This document shows positions 1 through 9,673 of a DNA stretch of 64,000 bases, piece by piece. The stretch lies in assembly GCA_964418485.1 (NCBI GenBank), contig CAYQMH010000002.1, forward strand, positions 15,631 through 79,630. The letters run 5' to 3'. Both the position numbers and the translations under genes were made by a program. This DNA comes from JAFGHJ01 sp964418485 (GTDB lineage Bacteria; Hydrothermota; UBA3072). The notes beneath the pieces are model-generated. The model was not told the origin of the DNA and ran no database searches. It worked only from the letters and a program-made list of their open reading frames with translations. Each line of letters starts with the position of its first letter. Within the stretch, counting starts at the first letter, position 1.

Positions 1-3000
1 CTTCCGCATGGGCATTTGTCATTTCTTCCTATATCTTTTATATTTTTACCCTCTTTTTGCAATTTGGCAACCTCCTCCCTGAATTTTTTATCCAGTTTAG
101 GTTTTCCTATTGTCGGTATTTCTATTTTCGGCGTTATGATTTTCTTATTTTCAGTTTGTTTTGGTGCCTGTTCTACACCTTTAAATTGTTCTTTCACTTC
201 TTCTCCCCGGATTTCTTCGGGTGCCTTTACGGCTTCCGGAATGAAACGATAGAGCAATCTGACAGCATTCTTTCCGATATTATAAAGAAGTTCTTCAAAC
301 ATACCATAAGATTCTCTTTTGTATTCTACAAGCGGGTCTTTTTGAGCGAAACTTCTTAAGTTGATGCCTTCTCTAAGGGCGTCTAACTCGTATAAGTGAT
401 TTCGCCATTCGTCATCTATTATTCTTAATATTATCATTCTCTCGAACTGTCTCATGTTTTCTTGCCCGACAATTTCTTCTTTTGATTCGTATCTCGATTT
501 TGCTATTTTTCTTATATTTTCCTCAAATTCGTTTCTTTTAATTTCCTCTATTTTGCTTTTTTCTTTATCGAGATCTATAAGGAAAAATTCGATTAAATCA
601 GACCGGAGTCCATCGATATCCCATTCCTCGGAATACCTGCCGATAAGATAGGAATCAAATATTACATCGAGCGTATCGTCGGTCCAATCCATAACTCTGT
701 CTTTTAAGTTCTCTCCGTCTAAAATACTATTTCTGATGTCGTAAATAACTTCCCTTTGTTTGTTCATTACGTCGTCGTATTCCAGCAGTCTTTTTCGAAT
801 GTCAAAGTTCATTCGTTCGACCCGTCTCTGAGCATTTTCTATGGCTCGCGAGATTAAAGGATGCTTAACGGAATCTCCGTCCTCGATACCCATCCTGTCC
901 ATCGCGCCGGCTATTCTTTCCGTTGCGAAAACCCTCATCAAATCATCTTCCAGTGATATATAAAAGCGGGATGCGCCGGGATCTCCCTGACGTCCCGATC
1001 TTCCTCTTAGCTGGTTATCTATTCTTCTTGCTTCGTGCCTCGCCGTTCCTATAACCTGAAATCCGCAGGGTACATCATCTTTGCATTTTTCAATATCTGT
1101 TTTTTCGCATTCTTTCTGATTTTTGTCTTTTATTATACAACATTCTTTACACTTAATTATTTCTCTTGCCGGTTTTATGTCTGTACCTCTACCGGCCATG
1201 TTGGTTGCGATTGTAACTTGCCCTTTTTCTCCTGCATGGGATATGATTTTTGATTCCTTTTCGTGCTGTTTCGCGTTTAGAACCTGGTGAGGGATACCTT
1301 CGCTGTTAAGCATTCTGGATATCAGTTCGGATATATCGACGGAGACTGTACCCACGAGAACGGGTAAGCCATTGTTATGCAGTTCCTTAATTCTTTTAAT
1401 TATCGCGTTGTATTTTTCTCTTTTTGTTCTGTATATTAAATCGTCATAGTCGATTCTTCTCACCGGTTTATTGGTTGGTATCTGAATGACATCTAAGTCA
1501 TATATTTGAGCGAATTCTTCCGCTTCTGTGGCGGCTGTTCCTGTCATTCCGGCAAGTTTATCGTACATTTTAAAATAATTTTGAAGGGTTATTGTCGCGA
1601 AAGTCTGGGTCTCTCTTTCGACTTCCACATCTTCTTTTGCTTCTAATGCCTGATGCAGACCGTCTGAATATCTTCTTCCGGGCATCAGGCGTCCGGTAAA
1701 TTCATCCACTATCACAACCCTGCCCTGCCTTACTATATATTCGACATCTTTCTCAAAAAGTGTGTAAGCTTTTATAAGTTGATTCGCCGCGTGTATTCTT
1801 TCTGACTTTTCCGCGTAGTCTCTTTCAATTGCTTCTTTTTGCACCATTTTTTCTCTGCTCGATAGAGAGTTGTCTTTTTCGATTTTATCCAGAGCGATTG
1901 AGAGATCGGGAAGCTGGAAGAAATTTGCGGATTCTCTCTTTATAATTATTTCCTGTCCCATTTCGGAAATATTTGTTGAATTTTCTCTTTCATCTATCGC
2001 AAAATATAGCTTTTCGTCTATTTCATGCAGTTTTTTTTCTTTCATGAAGCGGGATTCTGTTTCCTGCAGGAGATACTCTACTTCTCCGCTTTGCAGTAAT
2101 TTCAACAGCTGTTTGTTTTTTGGGTTTCCTCTTTTGGCTATGAGTAGTTTTTCTCCAGCCTCTTCTCTTTTGCCCTCGTCCAGTAAATTTTTTCCTTCTG
2201 CAACGGTTCTATTTACCAGAAGAGTCTGTTTATTTACCAAATTTTGCACGGCGGGTTTAAGCTCACCGTACTGTTTTGTGACTGAATGTTGAACCGGTCC
2301 GGATATGATGAGAGGGGTTCGCGCTTCGTCTATAAGCACGGAATCTACTTCGTCTACTATAGCATAATTATGTCCTCTCTGAACCCTGTGTTCGGGGATA
2401 ACCGCCATGTTGTCGCGTAGATAATCGAATCCGAATTCGTTGTTTGTCCCGTAAGTTATATCACAGTTGTATTCTTTTATTCGTTCCTCCGGATTCATAT
2501 CTGATATTATTACACCTACTGAAAGACCGAGACTTTCGTATATCGGTCCCATCCATTCTTTATCTCTTCTAGCGAGGTAGTCATTTACCGTAACAAGATG
2601 GGCTCCTTTTCCGGAAAGGGCGTTGAGATATAAAGGCATTGTAGCTACGAGAGTTTTTCCTTCACCCGTTTTCATTTCGGCAATATTTCCCTGATGCATA
2701 GCGATGGCGCCTACTATTTGTACATCGTAAGGCACCATTTCCCATTCCCATTCCAGGTCGGTTACGCTCCATCTTTTACCCAATAGAAGTTCGCATGTCC
2801 TTTTTACCAGGGCAAAACTTTCCACCATTAAATCGTCGAGAATTTCGCCTTCTTTCAACCTTGCTTTGAATTCTTCGGTAATTTTTGGCAGGTCGTTCTC
2901 CTGGATTTTCTGGTACTCTTTGAATTTGCTGTTTATTTCATCTATGAGAGGATGAAGCCTATTCAAAACTCTTTCATTATGAGATGGGATAATTTTTTTC

Positions 3001-3014
3001 AAGACTCTAAACAC
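1..3014 (-). CDS. secA: SecA preprotein translocase ATPase (3' end cut by window)
   Basis: ATP-driven motor that pushes preproteins through SecYEG. Reading the minus strand gives the Walker A box with TGEGKT at about residue 112 and the DEVDS Walker B motif at about residue 223. The reading runs in one frame to the edge, ending NDKCPCGS, the start of the C-terminal zinc and SecB-binding motif, so only some ten residues are missing. At about 1004 visible residues it is longer than E. coli SecA (901). The start is probably GTG at 3014, overlapping the purA stop by 8 nt; TTG at 3002 is an alternative giving LKKIIPSHNER, close to the usual SecA start. It is last in the dnaE-purA-secA run and probably translationally coupled to purA. 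Confidence 0.97.
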   Translation of the reverse strand, partial: MFRVLKKIIPSHNERVLNRLHPLIDEINSKFKEYQKIQENDLPKITEEFKARLKEGEILDDLMVESFALVKRTCELLLGKRWSVTDLEWEWEMVPYDVQIVGAIAMHQGNIAEMKTGEGKTLVATMPLYLNALSGKGAHLVTVNDYLARRDKEWMGPIYESLGLSVGVIISDMNPEERIKEYNCDITYGTNNEFGFDYLRDNMAVIPEHRVQRGHNYAIVDEVDSVLIDEARTPLIISGPVQHSVTKQYGELKPAVQNLVNKQTLLVNRTVAEGKNLLDEGKREEAGEKLLIAKRGNPKNKQLLKLLQSGEVEYLLQETESRFMKEKKLHEIDEKLYFAIDERENSTNISEMGQEIIIKRESANFFQLPDLSIALDKIEKDNSLSSREKMVQKEAIERDYAEKSERIHAANQLIKAYTLFEKDVEYIVRQGRVVIVDEFTGRLMPGRRYSDGLHQALEAKEDVEVERETQTFATITLQNYFKMYDKLAGMTGTAATEAEEFAQIYDLDVIQIPTNKPVRRIDYDDLIYRTKREKYNAIIKRIKELHNNGLPVLVGTVSVDISELISRMLNSEGIPHQVLNAKQHEKESKIISHAGEKGQVTIATNMAGRGTDIKPAREIIKCKECCIIKDKNQKECEKTDIEKCKDDVPCGFQVIGTARHEARRIDNQLRGRSGRQGDPGASRFYISLEDDLMRVFATERIAGAMDRMGIEDGDSVKHPLISRAIENAQRRVERMNFDIRKRLLEYDDVMNKQREVIYDIRNSILDGENLKDRVMDWTDDTLDVIFDSYLIGRYSEEWDIDGLRSDLIEFFLIDLDKEKSKIEEIKRNEFEENIRKIAKSRYESKEEIVGQENMRQFERMIILRIIDDEWRNHLYELDALREGINLRSFAQKDPLVEYKRESYGMFEELLYNIGKNAVRLLYRFIPEAVKAPEEIRGEEVKEQFKGVEQAPKQTENKKIITPKIEIPTIGKPKLDKKFREEVAKLQKEGKNIKDIGRNDKCPCG

Positions 3015-4221
3015 GAATTAAGTCACCTCTTTCTCTGCCTGTTGATATATAACCTATCTTTACTTCCAGAGAATCCTCAATAAACTTTATAAAGCTTTTT
3101 GTTTCTTCGGGTAAAGAATTATAATCTTTGGCTAATTTCGTATTGCTCCAGCCCGGAAAGCTTTTGTAAATTGGTTTAGCTTTCTCTAATTTCCAAACTT
3201 CAGATGGAAACCATTCAAGTTTTTCTCCATCGATTTCGTATGCGGTTGCGATCTTGACCTCGGGTAGGTTATCTAATACGTCGATTTTGGTAATAGCTAT
3301 TTCGGTTGTTCCTGTTATCCAACAGGCGAATTTTGATGCGACAAGGTCCAACCAGCCGCAGTTTCTCGGTCTTCCCGTGGTTGCCCCAAATTCTTGACCG
3401 TCTTTTCGAATAAGTTCTTCTGTTTCTTTTTTCATCCTGCTGGGAAAGGGGCCTTTACCCACCCTTGTGGTATATGCTTTTGTAACCCCGATGATATTGG
3501 AAATCAAGTTTGGAGGTATACCGCTTCCTGTTAGGATTCCTCCGGGTGTGGGGTTGGAGGAGGTAACGTAAGGGTAGGTTCCGAAGTCGATATCTAAAAG
3601 TACTCCCTGTGCACCTTCGAATAGTATTTTTCTATTATCTTTTAGGAGTTTACGAAGAAGTTCTACCGTATCAGTTATTATTTCTCCGTAATTTTTCCTG
3701 AAGGATTCTAAAGTTCTGAGGTATTCAGGCGGTAGATTGAATTTAGATAAATAATCCGGAGAGAAAATATCTCCCATCCTGATTCCTTTCCTTAGTATTT
3801 TATTGGCATAAGCCGGTCCTATCGCTCTTCCAGTCGTACCGATCACTTCTTTCATTTCTTTTTCTTCTTCGAAATAAGAGGGAAGTATTAAATGACATCT
3901 TTTGCTTATTTTTAGATTGTTTTTTAATTCTATTCCCCTCCGTTTTAATTCTTCAATTTCTTTCATTAATTGAACAATATCAATTACCACTCCGTTTCCT
4001 ATTATTGATATTTTGTCCTGATGAAAGATACCTGATGGGATAAGATGCAGAGATAATTTTTCATCTTTGTAGAACACTGTATGTCCGGCATTCGCGCCGC
4101 CTTGATATCGGCAAACCGCATCGAACGAACCGCAGAGGTTGTCAATTAGTTTTCCTTTCCCTTCGTCACCCCATTGAAGCCCTATCAGGGCAGCATTTCC
4201 GTATTTGATCTTACCCGCCAT
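3007..4221 (-). CDS. purA: Adenylosuccinate synthetase
   Basis: Joins IMP and aspartate using GTP, the first committed step to AMP. The N-terminal loop GDEGKGK, the GGANAGHTV motif and a C-terminal region ending STGRERGDLIRV are clear family signatures. At 404 residues it is slightly shorter than E. coli PurA (432) but looks complete. Its ATG overlaps the stop of the upstream beta-barrel gene by 1 nt, and its own stop overlaps the secA start. It therefore appears to be co-transcribed with dnaE upstream and secA downstream; there is no functional link among these, only a packed housekeeping operon. Confidence 0.98.
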   Translation of the reverse strand: MAGKIKYGNAALIGLQWGDEGKGKLIDNLCGSFDAVCRYQGGANAGHTVFYKDEKLSLHLIPSGIFHQDKISIIGNGVVIDIVQLMKEIEELKRRGIELKNNLKISKRCHLILPSYFEEEKEMKEVIGTTGRAIGPAYANKILRKGIRMGDIFSPDYLSKFNLPPEYLRTLESFRKNYGEIITDTVELLRKLLKDNRKILFEGAQGVLLDIDFGTYPYVTSSNPTPGGILTGSGIPPNLISNIIGVTKAYTTRVGKGPFPSRMKKETEELIRKDGQEFGATTGRPRNCGWLDLVASKFACWITGTTEIAITKIDVLDNLPEVKIATAYEIDGEKLEWFPSEVWKLEKAKPIYKSFPGWSNTKLAKDYNSLPEETKSFIKFIEDSLEVKIGYISTGRERGDLIRV

Positions 4222-4850
4222 CAGAAACTTTCCCTGTATAATATCTGGATTTGTCTTCCAACATCTCCTGAAAAGAGGTTCTTTAGATCGAATTGAATAC
4301 CCAGGTTTCCGGATTGTAGTTTGTAGGCAAGATTGAATCGGTTTTTATCCTCGTCGTTAACCCCCATTATGTATTCTAAGTGAAATGTGTTGGCTTCGTC
4401 TACATTTATAAACGCATTTCCAAAAAGATCTGCGCCTTGATCTTCTTCATAGTTATAATTAACTCCTCCGGAGACCATTAAACCGGGCAATAGTCGAGTT
4501 CCTATGGTTGCAAACATGTATTTTTTAGCGTAATTCTCGATAGGTTCGTCGTTGTATCCAAAAACGCTTTCTATCATGCCGTTGCTGAATAGCCGTATTC
4601 GCAGATCTATAGCAGGTCTACTCTCCCACTCCGTATCTCCATATCCCACAATATTTGTTCCTCCAAAGCTTGTGCCCAAAATAATGCCGTTCCATATTCC
4701 GACACAAATTTTGGCTCTCAATTTATCGATAGGTTCTTCTTTTATATGGATAATAACTTCTCCGTGATAAAGAAGAACGGGTAATGGATTATCAATTCCT
4801 GTTATCGGTTCTTGATAAGTAGAGATGACAGATAAAATCAAAAGAATCAT
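4221..4850 (-). CDS. Predicted exported beta-barrel protein, unknown function
   Basis: Not recognised as a named family. The first 11 or so residues (MILLILSVIST) form a very short hydrophobic export signal. The rest alternates polar and hydrophobic residues with Gly and aromatics (GGVNYNYEED, FHLEYIMGVN, LGIQFDLKN), as in small outer-membrane beta barrels or YjbH-like domains. The start is set by a strong AGGAGG 6 nt upstream of the ATG. It lies 10 nt after dnaE and overlaps purA by 1 nt, so it is an operon passenger. 209 residues would give roughly 8-10 strands. Outer-membrane location is inferred from composition only. Confidence 0.7.
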   Translation of the reverse strand: MILLILSVISTYQEPITGIDNPLPVLLYHGEVIIHIKEEPIDKLRAKICVGIWNGIILGTSFGGTNIVGYGDTEWESRPAIDLRIRLFSNGMIESVFGYNDEPIENYAKKYMFATIGTRLLPGLMVSGGVNYNYEEDQGADLFGNAFINVDEANTFHLEYIMGVNDEDKNRFNLAYKLQSGNLGIQFDLKNLFSGDVGRQIQILYRESF

Positions 4851-4860
4851 TTAACCTCCT

Positions 4861-7800
4861 TTATATAGTAAAACGAATGCTCCCTTCACCGATTATATTG
4901 TTAATTTTTTGTATCATCTGCTCATCCGGTTTTATTCTTATATCCTTAGACCTTAGACGTATTTCTTCATAGTCGTTTCTGCATAGTATCGTAAGAGGTA
5001 TCTTTCCCGAATGTTCGTTGAAGACTTTTTTCACACCGGTTATGTCTTCTTCGCTTAACCCCGCAAGGTCCAGGATAAGATACGCGCTCTTGAGATGATT
5101 TTCTATTTTATCTAAAGGCATTATTTTTTCCGCGCTCACTTGAACCTGATTACTGATTGAATCACCCTTAATCCTTCCTTTTATTACTACTGAGCCGAGA
5201 GAATCTAATTTGCTTCCAAATTCTTCGAATAGTTTAGGGAACACCAGTACTTGGAATGAACCGTTTTCGTCTTCTACATTTAATTTCGCCCATCTGCGAT
5301 TCTTTTTTGATGTTCTTTTATCGACCTTGGTTATAGTTCCTCCGGTAATGATTAACTTATTAACAGGTAAATCTTTTAATTTTTGAGACGGAGTGAATAG
5401 TGCTTCAGAAAGTTTTTCATATTGAGATAAAGGATGACTGGAGAAAAAGAAGCCGTAAGCTTCCTGTTCGTATCTCAATTTTTCCTCTTCGTCGAATGGT
5501 GTTGTCGGAATTAATTCTTTCTTCCTCTCACCAAACAGTGTTTCCATTTTTCTTTTTCCCTTTGTCTTTGCGTAATCAATTGCGTTTTGCAAAGAAGATA
5601 GCAATGAATGTCTGTTTATCTCAAGAGAGTCAAGTGCTCCTGCTTTAATAAGATTTTCCATGACTTTTTTATTGACTAATCTTCCCCCTGCTCTTTCTAC
5701 AAAGTCAAAGAAATCTTTAAATTTTTTCTTTTCCCTTTCTTTTATAATTTCCAGTACAGCGTTTTTACCCACGTTTTTTATACCTCCAAGACCATAACGG
5801 ATTGTGTTCTTCTCAGGAGTAAATTTATAATCAGAAATATTTATGTCCGGAGGTTTTATTTCTATTCCATGTTTTCTGGCATCTTTTATAAATTTTCTTA
5901 TATCTTCTACTTCTGCACCTATGTTGCTTGTAAGAGAAGCTGCATAAAACTCGGTAGGGTAGTGGGCTTTTAGATATGCGGTTTGATAGGCTATTTCAGC
6001 ATAGGATACCGAGTGTGCCTTGTTAAAGCCGTACTTTGCGAAGGAGCTCATTCTCTCAAATATATCTTCTGCCTGGTTTTTCGGGATTTTATTTTTAACA
6101 CAACCTTCGATAAACTTTTCTCCCATTGATTGCATTACATCCATTTTTTTCTTGCCCATTGCTTTTCTTAGGATATCCGCTTCTCCCAGGGAAAACCCTG
6201 CGAGTATATTTGCTATTTTCATTACTTGTTCCTGATAGAGCATTATTCCGTAAGTTTCCTCTAACACGCCCTTTAACTTTGGATGTGGGTACTCAGGATC
6301 TATTTTTCCTTTTTTTCTTAGTGCAAATTCATCCTGATCGATGTTTTGAAGAGGTCCCGGTCTATATAATGCGACCGACGCGACCAGATCAGAGAAGTCA
6401 CTTGGCTCTATTTTCCTGAGCATTTTTTGCATGCCTTCCGATTCAAGCTGAAATACTCCGGTTGTATCTCCTCTTCTTATAAGTTCATAAGTTTTTTTAT
6501 CGTTTTTATCCAAATCATAAATGTCCAGTTTATGTTGAATATTCTTAAGGGTTTCCTGTATAACAGTAAGAGTCTTAAGTCCCAGAATGTCTACTTTTAA
6601 GAGTCCCAGTTTTTCTAATGTTTCCATGGCGAATTGTGTAGTTATGATTTTTTCTTCCCCTGTTGTACTTACAAAGAGAGGTACAAAATCGGTAATATCA
6701 CCGGGAGCGATTACCACTCCTGCTGCATGGGTGGATGTTTGCCTTATCAATCCTTCGAGTTTTTTAGCAAGTTCTATAAGTTCTTTTAAATCCGCTCTAC
6801 TTTGAATTTTTGCTTTTAATTCGCTGGAAGCGTTTATTGCTTCTTCGACAGATTGTTCTCTTTCTATTTCTTTGGCTATTTCATCGCAGTCGGCATAAGG
6901 AATTTCGAGTACTCTCCCTACGTCTCTTACTACGGATCTAGCTTTTAAAATACTGAAAGTGACGATTTGAGCAACATTTCTCTCTCCGTATTTTTTCTTA
7001 ATATGTTGAACGACTTCGTCACGTCTTACATCTGAAAAGTCTATATCAACGTCCGCCATCGAGACTCTTTGCGGGTTTAAAAAGCGTTCAAAAATAAGGC
7101 CGTGCTTTAATGGATTTACGTTAGTTATTCCTAAACTATAGAGAACGAGGCTACTTGTGGCTGAGCCTCTTCCCGGTCCCACAGGTATTCCTTTTTCTTT
7201 GGCGAAGTCCACGATGTCCTTAATTATTAGAAAATATCCCGCCAGTCCCAGTTCCTTGATTACTGAGAGTTCGTATTTAAGGCGGTCTTCTTCGCCCGGA
7301 GTAACTCTTTTTAATCTTTTTTCCAGACCTTCTCTCGCGAGGTGTTCCAGATATTCCCCTAGCCCTTTAAAACCTTTAGGTATTTCTATCGAAGGTAATA
7401 GTGTTTTGTCTGTTTCGAATGGAACGGGTATACATTTTTCTGAGAAAACTTGTGTGTTTTCAATCGCTTCTGGTATATCTTTGAACAATTCTTTCATTTC
7501 TTCAGGTGACCGGAGATAAAAATTATCCGTGGGCAATTTTAAAGCATTTTCTTCGCTAATTGTTTTCTTTGTTTGAAGTAAAAGCAGAATTTCATGGCTT
7601 TTGGCGTCTTCTTTCTTTAAGTAATGGACATCGTTAGTCGCTATAATCGGTATATCGAATTTTTTGGAAAACTCTATTAGTTTTTCGTTTACTTCGACTT
7701 CCCTTTCAAGACCGACGCGCATTATTTCGATATAAAAATCTTCTTTAAACTCTTTTTTAAAGAAACTTAATAGTTCTTCTGCTTCTTCTAATTTACCCTC

Positions 7801-8226
7801 GGCGACAAATGCCGGTATAATTCCGTTTCTGCAAGCGCTTCCAACTATTATTCCTTCTTTATACTTTAATAGGATTTCCTTATCCAGTCTTGGTTTTCTG
7901 TAAAAGCCTTCCATGAATGCCAAAGAGGATAGTTTTATCAGGTTACGGTATCCTTTGGAGTTTTTCGCCCACATAGTTATATGATAGTTTTCGGATTTCT
8001 TTTTTCTATCTTCCGTTGAAAAGTATCCTTCTATTCCGATAATTGGTTTTATTTGGTTTTTTACCGCTTCCTGGTAAAATTCGAATGCTCCGAAAAGATT
8101 ACCGTGATCGGTAAGCGCAATTGAATTCATCCCTAAATTTTTTACCTGTGATATTAAATCCGGAATTTTTATTCCACCGTCTAATATCGAGTAATGACTA
8201 TGAACATGAAGATGTGTAAAACTCAT
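4861..8226 (-). CDS. dnaE: DNA polymerase III alpha subunit
   Basis: Replicative polymerase catalytic subunit, 1121 residues, a typical DnaE1 length. The N-terminal PHP domain starts with HVHSHYSILDG. The polymerase core has GPGRGSATSS and the catalytic acidic motif ADVDIDFSD near residue 395. The helix-hairpin-helix and OB fold (ITGGTITKVDKRTSKKN) follow near the C-terminus. The ATG overlaps the stop of the CBS protein gene (ATGA, 8223-8226), indicating coupling. No PolC-type exonuclease insert is present. Confidence 0.98.
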   Translation of the reverse strand: MSFTHLHVHSHYSILDGGIKIPDLISQVKNLGMNSIALTDHGNLFGAFEFYQEAVKNQIKPIIGIEGYFSTEDRKKKSENYHITMWAKNSKGYRNLIKLSSLAFMEGFYRKPRLDKEILLKYKEGIIVGSACRNGIIPAFVAEGKLEEAEELLSFFKKEFKEDFYIEIMRVGLEREVEVNEKLIEFSKKFDIPIIATNDVHYLKKEDAKSHEILLLLQTKKTISEENALKLPTDNFYLRSPEEMKELFKDIPEAIENTQVFSEKCIPVPFETDKTLLPSIEIPKGFKGLGEYLEHLAREGLEKRLKRVTPGEEDRLKYELSVIKELGLAGYFLIIKDIVDFAKEKGIPVGPGRGSATSSLVLYSLGITNVNPLKHGLIFERFLNPQRVSMADVDIDFSDVRRDEVVQHIKKKYGERNVAQIVTFSILKARSVVRDVGRVLEIPYADCDEIAKEIEREQSVEEAINASSELKAKIQSRADLKELIELAKKLEGLIRQTSTHAAGVVIAPGDITDFVPLFVSTTGEEKIITTQFAMETLEKLGLLKVDILGLKTLTVIQETLKNIQHKLDIYDLDKNDKKTYELIRRGDTTGVFQLESEGMQKMLRKIEPSDFSDLVASVALYRPGPLQNIDQDEFALRKKGKIDPEYPHPKLKGVLEETYGIMLYQEQVMKIANILAGFSLGEADILRKAMGKKKMDVMQSMGEKFIEGCVKNKIPKNQAEDIFERMSSFAKYGFNKAHSVSYAEIAYQTAYLKAHYPTEFYAASLTSNIGAEVEDIRKFIKDARKHGIEIKPPDINISDYKFTPEKNTIRYGLGGIKNVGKNAVLEIIKEREKKKFKDFFDFVERAGGRLVNKKVMENLIKAGALDSLEINRHSLLSSLQNAIDYAKTKGKRKMETLFGERKKELIPTTPFDEEEKLRYEQEAYGFFFSSHPLSQYEKLSEALFTPSQKLKDLPVNKLIITGGTITKVDKRTSKKNRRWAKLNVEDENGSFQVLVFPKLFEEFGSKLDSLGSVVIKGRIKGDSISNQVQVSAEKIMPLDKIENHLKSAYLILDLAGLSEEDITGVKKVFNEHSGKIPLTILCRNDYEEIRLRSKDIRIKPDEQMIQKINNIIGEGSIRFTI

Positions 8227-9002
8227 GCTTTTTGTACCTTAACTTTGCTAATTCTTTGTCTGGTTGCTTTAAGTATGGTGAATTTTAGATGTCCGATAAC
8301 CACAGATTCGTTTTCTTCCGGGATACGTTTTAGGTTTGCGAAAATAAGTCCTCCCACTGTTCTTATATCTGAATCCGCATATTCTCCCGGTAAGATTTCT
8401 TCAAGCTGATCAAGCTCGAATATTCCTGGTACAATCACTGAACCATCCTCTAATTTTTTATAATTTGTTTTTTCTTTATCTAATTCATCTTGTAATTCAC
8501 CCACTATTTCTTCGATTAGATCCTCAGTGGTAAGCAAACCCGCGACTCCGCCAAATTCATCCATAACAATTGCAATAGAGATATGTTTTTTTTGAAACTC
8601 TCTAAGTGTGGAGAGTACATTTTTTGTGTATGGTATGAAATAGGGCAATCGCATTAAGTCTCCCGCCAGCATTCTTTTATCCTCTCCCCATAACTTCAGT
8701 ACTTCAGTCATATAAATGATTCCGACTATGTTGTCTCGAGAACCATCATATACCGGTATTTTGGCATGTCTTTTTCTCCTGTAATGATCTATCAGGGTTT
8801 CAATATTTTTGTCTATAGATATACATTCAATATCGGTTCGGGGAACCATTACGTCTTCTGCAACCGTTGTATCCAGTCTGAATATTGCGGTTACTAATTC
8901 TTCTTCGTCTTCGGTGATCACTCCTTCGTCTTCGACCTCGGCGATCAATTCTTTTAATTTTTTTTCACTTCTAATCGGAGATTTTTTAAACCACTTAAGC
9001 AC
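8223..9002 (-). CDS. CBS-pair hemolysin/CorC-type protein
   Basis: 259 residues: two CBS domains (VAEDVMVPRTDIECISID..., then MAGDLMRLPYFIPYTKN in the sequence LAGDLMRLPYF) followed by the CorC/HlyC C-terminal domain (VPGIFELDQLEEILPGE). The N-terminal DUF21 membrane domain found in TlyC/YfjD relatives is absent, so it matches the short CorC form, associated with Mg/Co efflux or membrane integrity. The region after CBS2 contains the family motif DEFGGVAGLLTTEDLIEEIVGE. Stop and start overlaps on both sides place it between the DUF502 gene and dnaE in one transcript. Confidence 0.88.
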   Translation of the reverse strand: MLKWFKKSPIRSEKKLKELIAEVEDEGVITEDEEELVTAIFRLDTTVAEDVMVPRTDIECISIDKNIETLIDHYRRKRHAKIPVYDGSRDNIVGIIYMTEVLKLWGEDKRMLAGDLMRLPYFIPYTKNVLSTLREFQKKHISIAIVMDEFGGVAGLLTTEDLIEEIVGELQDELDKEKTNYKKLEDGSVIVPGIFELDQLEEILPGEYADSDIRTVGGLIFANLKRIPEENESVVIGHLKFTILKATRQRISKVKVQKA

Positions 9003-9610
9003 TAGTATTTTCTCGTTTTTGGGAGTATGACTCCTCCTGATGTTATTATTTTAAAACCATCCTGGATTGAAATTTTTGTTTCGATAATTTCAGATGCAGG
9101 GTAAATTAGATAGTATCCTGAAGTGGGGTTGGGAGATGTGGGCAGAAATACGTTAAAATAATCTTTCCCGTCTATCTCCCATTTATTTTCGTTTGTCAGA
9201 AAACCAAGAGTGTATGTATTCTCCCATGGATATTTTATAATGACTACTTTACTGAATGCCGAATGGTCTATCATTATAGCATTTACAAGCTGTCTGATAG
9301 CATTATAAAGACCTTTTACGAAGGGCAGTTTTGTCATTATTTTATCGAATGTATTTAAAAACCATCTTCCAATAAAACCTGAGGTTAGAAATCCTATTAT
9401 ATAAATACCGATTATTACGGCAATAAAGCCCAGCAATGAGGATAGTGGTTTAGATATATTCGAAAATAACGAAATCCGGATGAAATATTTACCGAAGAAA
9501 CCGCCTATTTTTTCTATTAGAAACCATAGAACTGCCACGGTTAAAGCTATTGGGAGAATAGCAACCAGTCCGGTTATAAAATGTCTTTTAATTTTATTTT
9601 TGAAAGCCAT
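9002..9610 (-). CDS. DUF502 family inner-membrane protein
   Basis: 202 residues with two hydrophobic segments, about 12-32 (GLVAILPIALTVAVLWFLIE) and 60-80 (LGFIAVIIGIYIIGFLTSG), then the conserved soluble part with PFVKGLYNAIRQ and PTSPNPTSGYYLIYP. This pattern is diagnostic of DUF502, whose function is unknown. It is the first gene of the run to secA. A promoter with TATTAT at 9625-9630 leaves only about 8 nt of leader, so translation may start on a near-leaderless mRNA. No Shine-Dalgarno is visible before the ATG. Confidence 0.9.
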   Translation of the reverse strand: MAFKNKIKRHFITGLVAILPIALTVAVLWFLIEKIGGFFGKYFIRISLFSNISKPLSSLLGFIAVIIGIYIIGFLTSGFIGRWFLNTFDKIMTKLPFVKGLYNAIRQLVNAIMIDHSAFSKVVIIKYPWENTYTLGFLTNENKWEIDGKDYFNVFLPTSPNPTSGYYLIYPASEIIETKISIQDGFKIITSGGVILPKTRKY

Positions 9611-9624
9611 ATTCGTTTATTAGA

Positions 9625-9652
9625 ATAATAAAAGTTTTATTTCAATAGTCAA
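9625..9652 (-). promoter_or_regulatory. Promoter of the DUF502-dnaE-purA-secA run
   Basis: On the minus strand, TTGACT (9647-9652), a 16-nt spacer and TATTAT (9625-9630). The ATG at 9610 follows 14 nt after the -10 box. It sits in the 63-nt gap after the polysaccharide export gene. Confidence 0.6.
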
Positions 9653-9673
9653 GTATTTAATGGGGATTAATAA

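Noticed and set aside
1870..2292. 140-codon plus-strand ORF
   Set aside because: Antisense shadow of secA with Ser/Phe-rich low-complexity composition.
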